A stretch of DNA of 64,000 nucleotides, from assembly GCF_000143415.4 (NCBI RefSeq), contig NW_003314322.1:1190067-1254066 (forward strand), given 5' to 3'. Made by a program: the position numbers and the translations under genes. The DNA comes from Selaginella moellendorffii (lineage: Eukaryota > Streptophyta > Lycopodiopsida > Selaginellales > Selaginellaceae). Shown here in pieces: positions 9,452 through 18,482 of the stretch; positions within the stretch are counted from its first letter, which is position 1; the number at the start of each line of letters is the position of its first letter. The notes under the pieces were generated by a model that did no database searches, had not been told where the DNA came from, and worked only from the letters and a program-made list of their open reading frames with translations.

Positions 9452-9655
9452 AGCTGCGAGAGGGGGGGAGATAAGGATCAGAAGTGTCAGATGTGTGAGC
9501 AGGGATTTTACCCTGGAAGCGTAACATTGAGATGTGATTTCTGTAGCCAGGCCTATCACAAGAACTGTGTTGGGGTTGAGGAGCCATGGCTCCTCCTGCA
9601 CCCCAGGGAGGAGCCATGGTTTTGTCTAGATTGCAGGATGGAGATGGGGAATTGA
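9452..9655 (+). pseudogene. PHD-finger fragment next to the copia insertion
   Basis: The frame gives KCQMCEQGFYPGSVTLRCDF, then CSQAYHKNCVG, and ends WFCLDCRMEMGN before a TGA at 9653-9655. The spacing (CxxC, CxxC, HxxC, WxCxxC) fits a C4HC3 PHD zinc finger, a chromatin-reader domain. A 30-bp tandem duplication (GAGGAGCCATGG repeated) inserts ten residues in the last loop. The coding sequence starts immediately after the 3' LTR, so the retrotransposon has probably cut an exon. No upstream domain is convincingly recognisable left of the element. Confidence 0.75.
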
Positions 9656-10321
9656 TGATGAAGAAGATCAAGTGATGGTGAAGAAGACAGTAAGATTGAC
9701 AATGATGTTTAAGTGTATCGAGACTTGAAAAATTTCTATATATCGTGAGCTCTGAGTATCTTGTTCTGGAAAATAAAAAGGATCAACCATCTCTCTAACG
9801 CGCTCTTCTACATTAATTTGTCATCCATTCTTCACGTCGGAGATGCCTAAAAGGATGTTGAGCAGCTCCACCTGATAATTCCTCCTTTGGTTTGAAGGAA
9901 TGAACATCACGCATGCCATATGCATCCAGCCTCAGATGCTCTGAAGGTGATCAATAAAGCCATCACCAAGTATATCTTTTGGGAACGAGAAGAGCTGGTC
10001 ATGAGCTCCCTGCAGCTCCCCTGCCGGGGTGTCGAACTTGGACTTCGACAGGCGAAGTCGAGCTCGATGTCCAACACACAAACACAAGTCCAAGAATATT
10101 TGCTACCTTGTGTGTACTTGATACACGCAGGAACATAGTGTTGCTTGCATTGCGTTGGTCTTCTAATCTCGCAGAGCTACGCGGATTATTGTGTGACCAC
10201 CACCATCTAGAAGCTATTCCAATTTCTCTAGTTCCTGTCCCATTCGAAAGCTCTAAAACGCGAAGACGGTCCCCGCCTTTGCAAGAGCTGCCCCCTCTCG
10301 GGCTCGGCTCTACCATCTTTC
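9656..10321. other. Intergenic spacer
   Basis: No credible gene. It probably includes the 3' UTR of the minus-strand PPR gene. A small hairpin with a 7-bp stem (GACTTCG/CGAAGTC) lies near 10035-10055; its significance is unclear. Confidence 0.4.
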
Positions 10322-11116
10322 TCACTTCAGACTGCCAATTATCTTCATCGCTTCTTCTACGTGCCCAGGCAAGCAGTGCATGAGCGCGTCGTCGCCTTGC
10401 TTCATCTTGTTGGAGAGATCCGTGGCGTCGGACGCGTAGCCGTGCTCGGAGTAGGCCCCGATCATCGTCTGCCAGGAGCAATCGTCCCACAGCGGCATCC
10501 TGTCAAACACCTCCCTCCCTTCCAGCAGATACCCTTTCCTGGCAAAGATCTTCACCACCGTGTTCCACGACACCAGGTCGCGCTCCGGCATCTCCTCGAA
10601 GATCGCTTGCGCCTCCGCGACGCGGCCGTGGTGGACGTAGCCCGAGAGCAGCGCCGTCCAGGAGAAGACGCTGTGCTGCGGCATCCTAAAGAGGAGATCT
10701 CTCGCGCGATCAAAATGCCCGTACCGGGCATACGCCGAGACGAAGCTCGTCCATGGCTTGACGTCCAGGCCTCGGGCTCTCGCGAAGACGCCCATCGCCT
10801 CGTGGAAGTGGCCCTTGTCCAGATACGCGGCCAGGAGGGCATTGGAGGCGAGGCTGCCGTGGGAATCAAGCACCGCCCGCGCATCCTCGAGGCTCCCACA
10901 CCGGACGTACATCTCCAGCACCTGGGCCTGGAGATCAGGGCAATGCGGCCCCCTCCTGCCGACGCGATCCTGGAGCTCGCGCGCCTCGGCGAGATTCGTG
11001 ACGCTCGCCAGAGATTTCTGGAGAGATTTCAATGCCGCTGCCGAGGATTCCGCTAGAGAAGAAGAGGAGGAAGGATCGCTCGCAGCTACTGCATGGAGAG
11101 CCCGGCATAACCTCAT
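10322..11116 (-). CDS. Short PLS-class PPR protein
   Basis: A 264-residue intronless PPR protein. After a Ser-rich leader that could be an organelle transit peptide come about five or six degenerate PPR motifs, with CGSLEDARAVLDSHG, YARYGHFDRARDLLFRMPQH, SWTALLSGYVHHGRVAEAQA and DLVSWNTVVKIFARKGYLLE. The protein ends ALMHCLPGHVEEAMKIIGSLK without an E, E+ or DYW tail. PPR proteins bind single-stranded RNA in mitochondria or plastids, one base per motif. The length is short for the family and the last motif is atypical, so it may be a truncated gene. A relic of it is at 4.56-4.76 kb. Confidence 0.8.
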   Translation of the reverse strand: MRLCRALHAVAASDPSSSSSLAESSAAALKSLQKSLASVTNLAEARELQDRVGRRGPHCPDLQAQVLEMYVRCGSLEDARAVLDSHGSLASNALLAAYLDKGHFHEAMGVFARARGLDVKPWTSFVSAYARYGHFDRARDLLFRMPQHSVFSWTALLSGYVHHGRVAEAQAIFEEMPERDLVSWNTVVKIFARKGYLLEGREVFDRMPLWDDCSWQTMIGAYSEHGYASDATDLSNKMKQGDDALMHCLPGHVEEAMKIIGSLK

Positions 11117-11423
11117 TCGTGTTAGAACCCTACATTCGAGGAATATACACCATTTTCCACTTTTTTTCCTTCACCATTTTTTGTTTAGAACCCTAAGTAG
11201 ATTCCAATCCATACACAACTTTTTCGGCACTGTTTTTTACCTTTTCTCGACTCTTTTTTCACTTTTTCTGCGTTACATAACGACACATACACCTCCCCCT
11301 TTTCTCTCTAAAACGACGATGAAATTTCTTCCTTCTGGGACGAGAAAAGATGAAATTTCTTCCAAGCAATCAAATAGCTCAAATCTCTCTTCCTCTTTCC
11401 TATCGCCAAACCATCGCAAATCT
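11117..11423. other. Spacer between PPR gene and Ran
   Basis: T/C-rich DNA holding the 5' flank of the PPR gene and the 3' UTR of Ran. No independent gene is visible. Confidence 0.5.
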
Positions 11424-12496
11424 TTAATCAAAAGCGTCGTCCTCGTCGTCTGGGAGTGGCTGAGCAGCAGCGTTATTCATCTCCTGCTCGTTCCTGTGCA
11501 AGAAAAATGGATCCAAGAACGTCAATCGGGACAGCATCTAGAAACAAGGGAACTTACAGTTGCTGGGCAGCAAGATCGATGTGAACTTCCGGTGGTGCCA
11601 ACGCAGGAGTCTCGACAAAGTGGAGATTCGCGTCCCTGGATTGGGCAAAAAGAAGAGAATTAGAACTTGCGGTAAACTTGCGGTATCTAGAGTTCTACCC
11701 AGCAAGCTTCCTGGCGAGATAAAGGAAGGGCTTTTCGAAGTTGTAGTTGCTCTTGGCAGAGATCTCGTAGTACTGGAGGTTCTTCTTTCTGTGGAAGGTG
11801 ACCTGCTTGGCCTTGACCTGCCTGTTCTTAACGTCGACCTTGTTTCCGCAGAGAACAATCGGGATGTTCTCACACACCCTGCGGGATGAGAATGCGTTAG
11901 AAAAAAGAAAGCCATCGGCAAGAAAGAGTGCAACTAGCCTGCAAAGATCCCGGTGCCAAGTTGGAACGTTCTTGTATGTCAAGCGAGCAGTGACATCGAA
12001 CATGATAATCGCGCACTGGCCATGGATGCTGCAAAAGGAAGTTAAAGCAACGAATCATTAAGGAGTGAAGAGCTTACTAGTAGCCATCGCGAAGACCACC
12101 AAACTTCTCCTGGCCGGCCGTGTCCCAGCAGTAGAAGCGTAGCCTGCCGCAGTTCGTGAAGAAATCGAGAGGATGGACTTCCACACCCATCGTAGCTGCA
12201 AGGAAGAACAGGGATAAGAGATCATCCCACGAAGAGAGAGCCGAGCTTACGTTCGTATTTCTTCTCGAATTCACCAGTCAAGTGGCGTTTCACAAAGGTC
12301 GTCTTCCCTGCCACCGAGAGATCCATAAGAAACCAAGCCAAAAGAGGAAACAAACGAAGCGCTCACCAGTGCCGCCATCGCCAACGATTACGAGCTTGAA
12401 GGAAACCTCTCCAGGGGTTGCCTGACCGGGCATGGCCTGTCGTAAGCAGGGGAACCAAAATCACCAAACAATTCGCGAGGAAACGGAGCTTACCAT
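11424..12496 (-). CDS. RAN: Ran small GTPase
   Basis: Eight coding exons: 12496-12494, 12436-12367, 12307-12251, 12195-12078, 12028-11939, 11878-11699, 11635-11558 and 11493-11424, giving 221 residues. Ran drives nuclear import and export and spindle assembly by cycling between GTP and GDP. Recognised segments are the P-loop [22 protein letters not shown], the [10 protein letters not shown] switch [17 protein letters not shown], the NKVD base-recognition motif, [13 protein letters not shown] and the acidic DDEDDAFD tail, in the right order. The start rests on an intron directly after the ATG, which gives [11 protein letters not shown]; the internal ATG at 12433 is an alternative. Intron 5 (11938-11879) has a GC donor instead of GT. 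One switch-region Ile is Met (PTMGVEV). Confidence 0.96.
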
Positions 12497-12895
12497 CGTC
12501 TCCGAGCGATTCGATGCGAAGGCGCAGAGATCCGAAGCGCCTAGCACGCCGCCCTCACCGAGCACAACACAAACAAAACCCTAGTCTCTTAGGGCTCTTA
12601 ACCAGAAACTTTTGTCGGTGGATCTTTGCCCACGTGGCAAGTATCGACGGTAGTGGCCACGCTAAAAGCTGAAGTGGTCCAGTCTAAACCCTAAACCACT
12701 AAGAGCCCTAATTTCTTTGCTTGAGCGCCAAGCATCCTATCCGCCCCGCTCGTCGCCGGCGCGCACAAATCTTCACGCGACGCGACGCGACGCTCTCCGG
12801 ATTTCCATCGCGGCGCAGCCGTAGCCGAGGTACATTTCCTGGTTGTAGGTTAACAAAGATTGAGCCGCGCGTGATATTTCCCCAGCGCTCTCCTC
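12497..12895. promoter_or_regulatory. Divergent promoter for Ran and the Alba gene
   Basis: About 400 bp separate two divergent start codons. The region contains a telo-box-like AAACCCTAAACC at 12686-12697 and further CCCTAA/TAGGG sequences near 12575-12600 and 12708. Telo-boxes are known in promoters of plant translation and cell-growth genes. The region must hold both 5' UTRs. Confidence 0.6.
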
Positions 12896-14128
12896 ATGGA
12901 TCGCTATCAGCGAGTGGAGAAGCCACGAGATGAGACATCGATCAGCGAGAATGAAATTCGCATCACGACGCAGGGCAAGACGAGAAACTATATCACCTAC
13001 GCTATCAGCTTGCTCCAGGTAGAAAATTTTCTTCCTCTCTCTTTCCGGAATTCACTTTTCTTTTACAGGACAAAAGCTCTGATGTTGTCTTGAAGGCGAT
13101 GGGCCGTGCAATCAACAAGACTGTCACCATTGCCGAGATTATCAAAGTAGAGAACGAAGTTTATGCGAGCTCGAGGTCACTAACAGTCTTTTTCTCGTCC
13201 AGAGGAGGGTCGCGGGGCTTCATCAAATCACCACAATCGGCTCCGCGGACTTCACGGATACTTGGGAACCGCTCGAGGAAGGACTTGTGCCGTAAGTTGT
13301 TGTCTTTGTTTCCAGCTACCTCGTGTGACTTACTTTGCTTTCTCACTTCTAGTCTGGAAACGACTCGGCATGTTTCTATGATCAGTATCACACTGTCAAA
13401 GACGGAGCTAGACAGCACCTCATCAGGGTGGGCTTTCTCAATGTTTCATAATCGTTTCTTGACTTGAGAGAACTGTCGCAGATATCAGGCTCCTCTTCCT
13501 GCTGATCAAGTGAAGCCGTTGGTGGAGCCGGAATACGACGGAGGTTTAGTTATCTCTGTTTGTTTTTTCTTCGCCTGACGGCCGTGCACTTCACAGAAGT
13601 ATCACCTCGAGGAGGCAGAGGCCGAGGCCGGGGGCGCGGACGAGGCAGAGCTCGTGCTGGAGGTACATGTAGTTTCGAACGCCATTACGTTTGCTGTAAT
13701 GCATGTAATCTCCAGGGAACGAAGTTGCGGTCGCTGACTACGGTGGTGGCTACGATGCTGGTTGGGGGCGAGGCCGAGGTGGCCGAGGCCGTGGAAGGGG
13801 CCGCGGGTTCCAAGGCCGTGGTAGAGGCTATGCCACGGAGTTTTATCAGAACACCGGGAGGGGAAGAGGAGGCTACGGAGACAACGTTTACGAGGACAAC
13901 CGGGGCCGCGGTCGAGGTGGATACCAACAAGGCCGGGGCCGTGGTGGAGACGAGTACCAGGAAGTGGCGAACGAGGACGCCGGAGCAAGGGGCCGAGGTA
14001 TGGTTTTCGTTTGAGAGAAACGACTCGCTAAGTTGACAACTATGTGTATCACAGGCCGTGGTCGAGGAAGGGCATTTCGTGGTGGCCGTCGGGGAGGCGG
14101 CAGACCACGCGGAGGATTTCAGGAATAA
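12896..14128 (+). CDS. Alba-domain nucleic-acid-binding protein with RGG repeats
   Basis: Eight exons (12896-13018, 13069-13146, 13203-13291, 13353-13427, 13482-13543, 13597-13662, 13716-13997, 14055-14128) give 282 residues. The first ~110 residues are an Alba fold: IRITTQGKTRNYITYAISLL, VLKAMGRAINKTVTIAEIIK, ETTRHVSMISITLSKTELD. The second half is a Gly-Arg-rich tail (RGGRGRGRGRGRGR and similar) of RGG type. Plant Alba-like proteins bind RNA or RNA-DNA hybrids, so a role in RNA metabolism or genome stability is likely. All intron borders are GT-AG and phases agree. It is divergent from Ran and convergent with the serine acetyltransferase gene. Confidence 0.93.
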
Positions 14129-14320
14129 GACGAGATCTCTCTCTCCATACTTCGTGGTAAAGCCTCTCTCCTCTAGCGGCATCTTTTGTGTTGACATATA
14201 GACTAGCTGTGGTGGTAGTCACCCGAGTTTTCTTGCCTCTGACACGTTACAATTTGGAGGTGTTATATTCCTTTCTTGTTTCTAACTGTACAAAACAAAA
14301 GCTTTTTTTACTGGGAAGTG
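14129..14320. other. Convergent 3' spacer
   Basis: A 192-bp spacer holds the 3' UTRs of the Alba and serine acetyltransferase genes. No other feature is visible. Confidence 0.5.
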
Positions 14321-15227
14321 TCAGATCACGTAGTCCAGGATCTCGGAGGTGTGATCCATGCTTTGTCCCGGGAAGTCGCACGGCGGTGGTGGAGTGACTG
14401 CCGCTGCGGTGTTGCGAATGATCCTGGCGGGGACTCCGACCGCGGTGCAGTAGCAGGGAACGTCGATGAGGACGAGCGTGCAAGCGCCGATCTTGGCACC
14501 GTCCCCGACTTTGATTGGGCCGAGTAACGTTGCTCCAGCTCCGATGAGGACTCCGTTTCCAACTTTTGGATGCCGGTCCATGCAGCGGTTGCCAGTCCCG
14601 CCAAGCGTGACGTGGTGGAGAATGGAGACGTTGTCGCCGATGGTAGCTGTCTCTCCCACCACTACGCCCGTGGCGTGGTCGAGAAACATGCCTTTGCCAA
14701 CTTGAGCTCCTGGAACTTGAAGATCATTGAAAGAAGAGACGAGGAGGTTGGAGGACGTACCGGGATGGATGTCGACTTGGAAAACTTCGGAGATCCTGTT
14801 CTGGAGTGCCAGTGCCAGTCCCGTGCGATGTTGACGCCAGAGCCTGTGAGAGACGCGGTGCGCTTGGCAGGCCAGGAACCCCTTGTAGTTGAGCATGCCA
14901 TGGACGTAGCTTGTGCACGCTGGATCCCTCTCTCTGAAAGCCTTCATGTCCTCTCGCATTGCTTCCTAGGTCACCGATGAGATGAGATGATCTTAGAAGT
15001 TTAGAACTTACTTGTATGCTTGTATCAGCCGAGAAAGTTTCCGAGAACAAGGAGAAGAGCTGGGTGGAAAGGAGCGTCATGTTTGCTAGCTTGTTGGCGA
15101 GGTGGAATGCCAAGGATCTCTCCAGCGAGGGATGCGAAAGAACCGTGGCGTAGAGAAAGCTCGCGAGGTATGGCTCCGCCTGGGATTGCTCCATTGCTTC
15201 TATTCTCAACAATTGCCAAATATCCAT
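14321..15227 (-). CDS. Serine O-acetyltransferase
   Basis: Makes O-acetylserine from serine and acetyl-CoA, the first committed step to cysteine. Exons 15248-15012 (coding from 15227), 14965-14761 and 14709-14321 give 269 residues. The N-terminal helical domain has YLASFLYATVLSHPSLERSL. The catalytic region has ERDPACTSYVHG, KGFLACQAHRVSHRLW, VDIHPG and LHHVTLGGTG, followed by hexapeptide repeats (GVLIGAGATLLGPIKVGDGA) and a SMDHTS...DYVI end. The 51-nt interval 14760-14710 is an in-frame intron with GT-AG ends; removing it restores the family spacing HPGAQVGKG. The first ATG of exon 2 is used because an upstream exon with a possible transit peptide (15472-15324) does not join in phase. It looks most like the plant SERAT3 type. 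Confidence 0.92.
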
Positions 15228-15323
15228 GTCCTTCTTTGCTAAATCGTCCTGGAAGAACGATCAACACCATGAGAAAGGAAAACTTCAGTCGCTAAAAGGA
15301 GAGGACTATTTACTTGCACACCT

Positions 15324-15472
15324 GCGCAGCACAGGAATTGGCGGCGATCGGCGGCGCCGTGGCTCCTCGGCCGCATTGAGCAGTGATCTAATCCGGATCG
15401 AGTCCATTCGATGTGGTTGCGATCGCCGAGTCGGGGCGGAGAGATTGAGAAGCGGAGCGAAGAAGACGCCAT
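15324..15472 (-). other. Possible 5' exon of serine acetyltransferase
   Basis: A frame begins MASSSLRFSISPPRL and runs to a good donor (GCAG|GTGTGC). Its Ser/Arg-rich composition resembles a transit peptide. Joined to the acceptor at 15248, however, the phase is wrong for the SAT frame. It is probably 5' UTR, unless another splice form exists. Confidence 0.35.
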
Positions 15473-15709
15473 AGATAGAATTAGCTACAGGGAATTAGGG
15501 TTAGGGCTCTTTGGCGCCCAGGAATTTCAATCTTCGTGCCCGCGATCGCGGCATTTTGTCTTCCATTCGCGCCTAGGATCGGAGCTCGTGATGGATTCTG
15601 GAAGCTGATCGGGATTTTTCATCCAGAGAAGGATTCTAGACCGCAGGAGATGGAAATCTTGCAGTCCGGGATGAAAGATCGCGGGCAGAGGTAGCAGAAA
15701 TTCGTGGCG
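15473..15709. promoter_or_regulatory. Divergent promoter, SAT and SAC1-like transporter
   Basis: A 237-bp interval lies between the two 5' exons (482 bp between the start codons used here) and must serve both genes. It contains a TTAGGGTTAGGG telo-box-like sequence near 15496-15507. Shared control of a sulfur-assimilation enzyme and a possible sulfate transporter is plausible but is inference. Confidence 0.45.
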
Positions 15710-18413
15710 ATGGCGGTCGGACCGTCATGGGAGGGGCATCACATTTGGGAAGGTTGGGTCACGCTAACGCTCATCGGCATCATGTTGGCAGCTCTAGTGC
15801 TAGAAATCGCCCCTCCATACCTCGTCATGACTGGCACCCTCATTCTCTTTTTGCCGCTCAACATCCTCACCTTGGATCAAGCTCTTCACGGGTTTGGCGA
15901 TCACGCGGTGCTCTCGATTGGCGTTCTCTTCATCGTTGCCAAAGGTAGCTCTAAGTTTGTGATTGATTGATCGCCCACATTTTTTTTTAATTTGGTGATT
16001 CAGGTATCGAGCAGTCTGGAGGTCTGGAGTACGTCTCTAGGCTGCTCTTCAGAGCCGACGATGATAAGAAGGAAGACAATCCAGCGAAACAAGGGAACAT
16101 CGTCGGAGTGATGCTGAAGTTCACGGTTCCTGTGGCGATTTTTAGTGCGTTCCTGGCCAATATACCACTGGTGGCGATGATGATTCCGCCGATTGTGGAG
16201 TTCGCGAAGAAGGTACGCGGCTCTCATTACCTTTCTCATGCCAGTGTTCCATAGATTCGGTCCCGTCGTGAAAATGCTTTGTTTGCTTGACTTCATTCAT
16301 ATAGGTGCATATGGCTCCGTCAAAGCTGCTCATGCCTCTGAGCTTCGCTGCGCTCTTGGGTGGCACGCTGACATTGATTGGAGCCAGTACAAACCTGGTA
16401 GTTGTATCCCTGGCCGCGAAGAAACTCCCCGAGCTTCAAATGAATCTGTTTGAGATAGCTATTGTTGGTTTGCCTGTGACAATTGCTGGGATTTTGTATA
16501 TGGTTGCTGTGTCCGGCAAGCTTCTTCCAGATCGTCTTGCAATTCAACCAACGACTATAAACGTGAGGTGAAGATTTGTCACCAGGAATCCAACATTAAG
16601 ATGCACATCATATAATTTCGCGGCACTTGACGAACTCACTGAATTTTTTGTACTGCAGGGAATATAGCGTTGTATTGGAGGTGAAGGCAACGTCTTCATT
16701 GACAAGGAAAACGATTGAGAGGGCTGGTATCAATCGTCAACCAGGGCTCAATCTCGTTCAAATACAGAGAGAAGGTGTAGTCACTCCAAATCCTGGGCCA
16801 GACTTTGTTATAATGCCCAAAGACAAGCTACACTTTGGTGGTGTTATAGATGCAGTACTTGGTTTGACACAGTTAGATGGATTGGCTCTTTCAGAGAGTG
16901 AGGTACGCTCAAGATTAACAATTTTCTTTTAGACTCGCTCATTTGTTGTGCGCAGGGTGAAGAGCAAATCGATTTGAATCGGTTGAAGATCAATCAGTGC
17001 CTAGTTGAGGCTGTTGTTGCAAGTGGATCTCCGATGGTTCACAAGCGCGTTGCTGACTTGCAACTCCGAGCACGTTATAAAGCTGCTATAGTTGCTATCC
17101 ATAGATATGGAGTGCGACTTAGCAGGTAAGCTATCTTCTTCGTACGTCGTTTGTTGCAACTGTGTTCTTTCTTTATAGTGCGATTGGGGACATAATCTTG
17201 GAAGCTGGAGATTCACTTCTTATGGTGGCTGATGGGACAGAGTTCGTTGCGAAGAATCGAAATAATTCTACGTTTGCGCTTGTTGCAAAGGTAGCATGCC
17301 TACTTTGCTTGTGAAATGTAGTGCCCTTCATAAAGTTCTGATTTTGTGCAGCTGCCAGGATTTGTGCTGGTGCAGCGACATAAAGCTGGAATTGCAGCGT
17401 TGATTGTTCTTGCTTTTGTGGTTGCAAGTGGCATTGGTGTTGATCTTATCACGGCTGCTTTGTTCACGGCATTCTTTTTGTTGGCGACGAAGTGTCTGAC
17501 TCCTAGAGATGCAATGGTATAATATTTGCATTTCTGACAGCATCAGCATCTGACGTCGTTATTCTTCTCAAGCTTTACAGGAATCTATAGAATTACCGGT
17601 TCTGATTCTGATCGCTTCGTCCTTTGGCATCTCAGAGGCCATGGTCCAGAGTGGTGCAGCAGATATGGTGGCAAAAGCCCTCATGGGTCTTGCAGGTACC
17701 ACAAAAGTAAGAACTATCACCCTTCAGAGAATAGGCCGTTGTTACTAACTAATCTTCGTTCGTGCCTTGCAGTTTGGTCTAATCAGTTGCACATACATTG
17801 CAACAACAGTTTTCTCGCTGGCTATCACGAATAACGCTGCTGTGACGATTATGTTCCCAGTTGCTCTCACAGCGGCTCAGAGAGGAAATCTCGATTTCAG
17901 ACCGTTTGCCTACACGCTCATGATGGCATCATCGGCAGGGCTGATGACCCCCACTGGCTGTGCAACAAATCTCATGGTTTACTCCCCGGGTGGCTACAAG
18001 TTTGCGGACTACGTTGTTTATGGTGGTCCTATGCAAGTAAGTTCTTCCGTCAACTTAAACAGGAGTGTCATGTTTAATGCAGATATGGTTACTGGTTGTG
18101 ACAATTGGAGTGACGGTGACTATAGAATGGTGGTGGGCATGGACCATAGCGATATTTATTACCACAGTCGCTACCACACCGATCTGGATGAGACAGGTTC
18201 TTCTTCCTCCATTTACGTTCCTCTCCACTGAAGTTTGTTTCGATGCAGCCTTGGAATCTGATAAAGTCTGGACCACTTTCCTCTGCCGAAGATCAGGAGG
18301 CCGCGGCAACGTCCAGGGGACGCCGGGGCGACGAAGAAAGAGTTTCTCTCACAGGCGGAAGCAGCAGTCGCGGTAGTACCAGTTCGGCTTTCATGCTGGC
18401 GTCGCAACAGTGA
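15710..18413 (+). CDS. SLC13/SAC1-like anion transporter with TrkA-C domains
   Basis: Eleven exons (15710-15944, 16004-16212, 16305-16567, 16659-16902, 16956-17125, 17179-17291, 17352-17518, 17581-17706, 17773-18036, 18083-18196, 18249-18413) give 689 residues with consistent phases. N-terminal membrane helices (TLTLIGIMLAALVLEIAPPY, IFSAFLANIPLVAMMIPPIV, GGTLTLIGASTNLVV) and C-terminal helices with AITNNAAVTIMFP and TPTGCATNLMVYSPGGY are typical of Na+/sulfate symporters. Two TrkA-C (RCK-C) regions lie in the central loop, around residues 240-310 and 330-420. This layout matches the algal SAC1/SLT sulfur-acclimation family. Substrate is inferred as sulfate. The start is the ATG at 15710. Confidence 0.9.
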
Positions 18414-18482
18414 ATGTGCATTTAGCTGTACATAGGTGAAGCAATCTTCTGACTCATCAAGGTCTTGGAAAGTTTTTCTTTT
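18414..18482. other. Convergent 3' spacer
   Basis: Only 69 bp separate the transporter stop codon from the DYW PPR stop codon on the other strand, so the 3' UTRs probably overlap. Confidence 0.5.

Noticed and set aside
15239-15472. SAT start at an upstream MASSSLRF exon
   Set aside because: The exon joins the SAT frame in the wrong phase, so I do not use it as coding; listed as possible 5' UTR.
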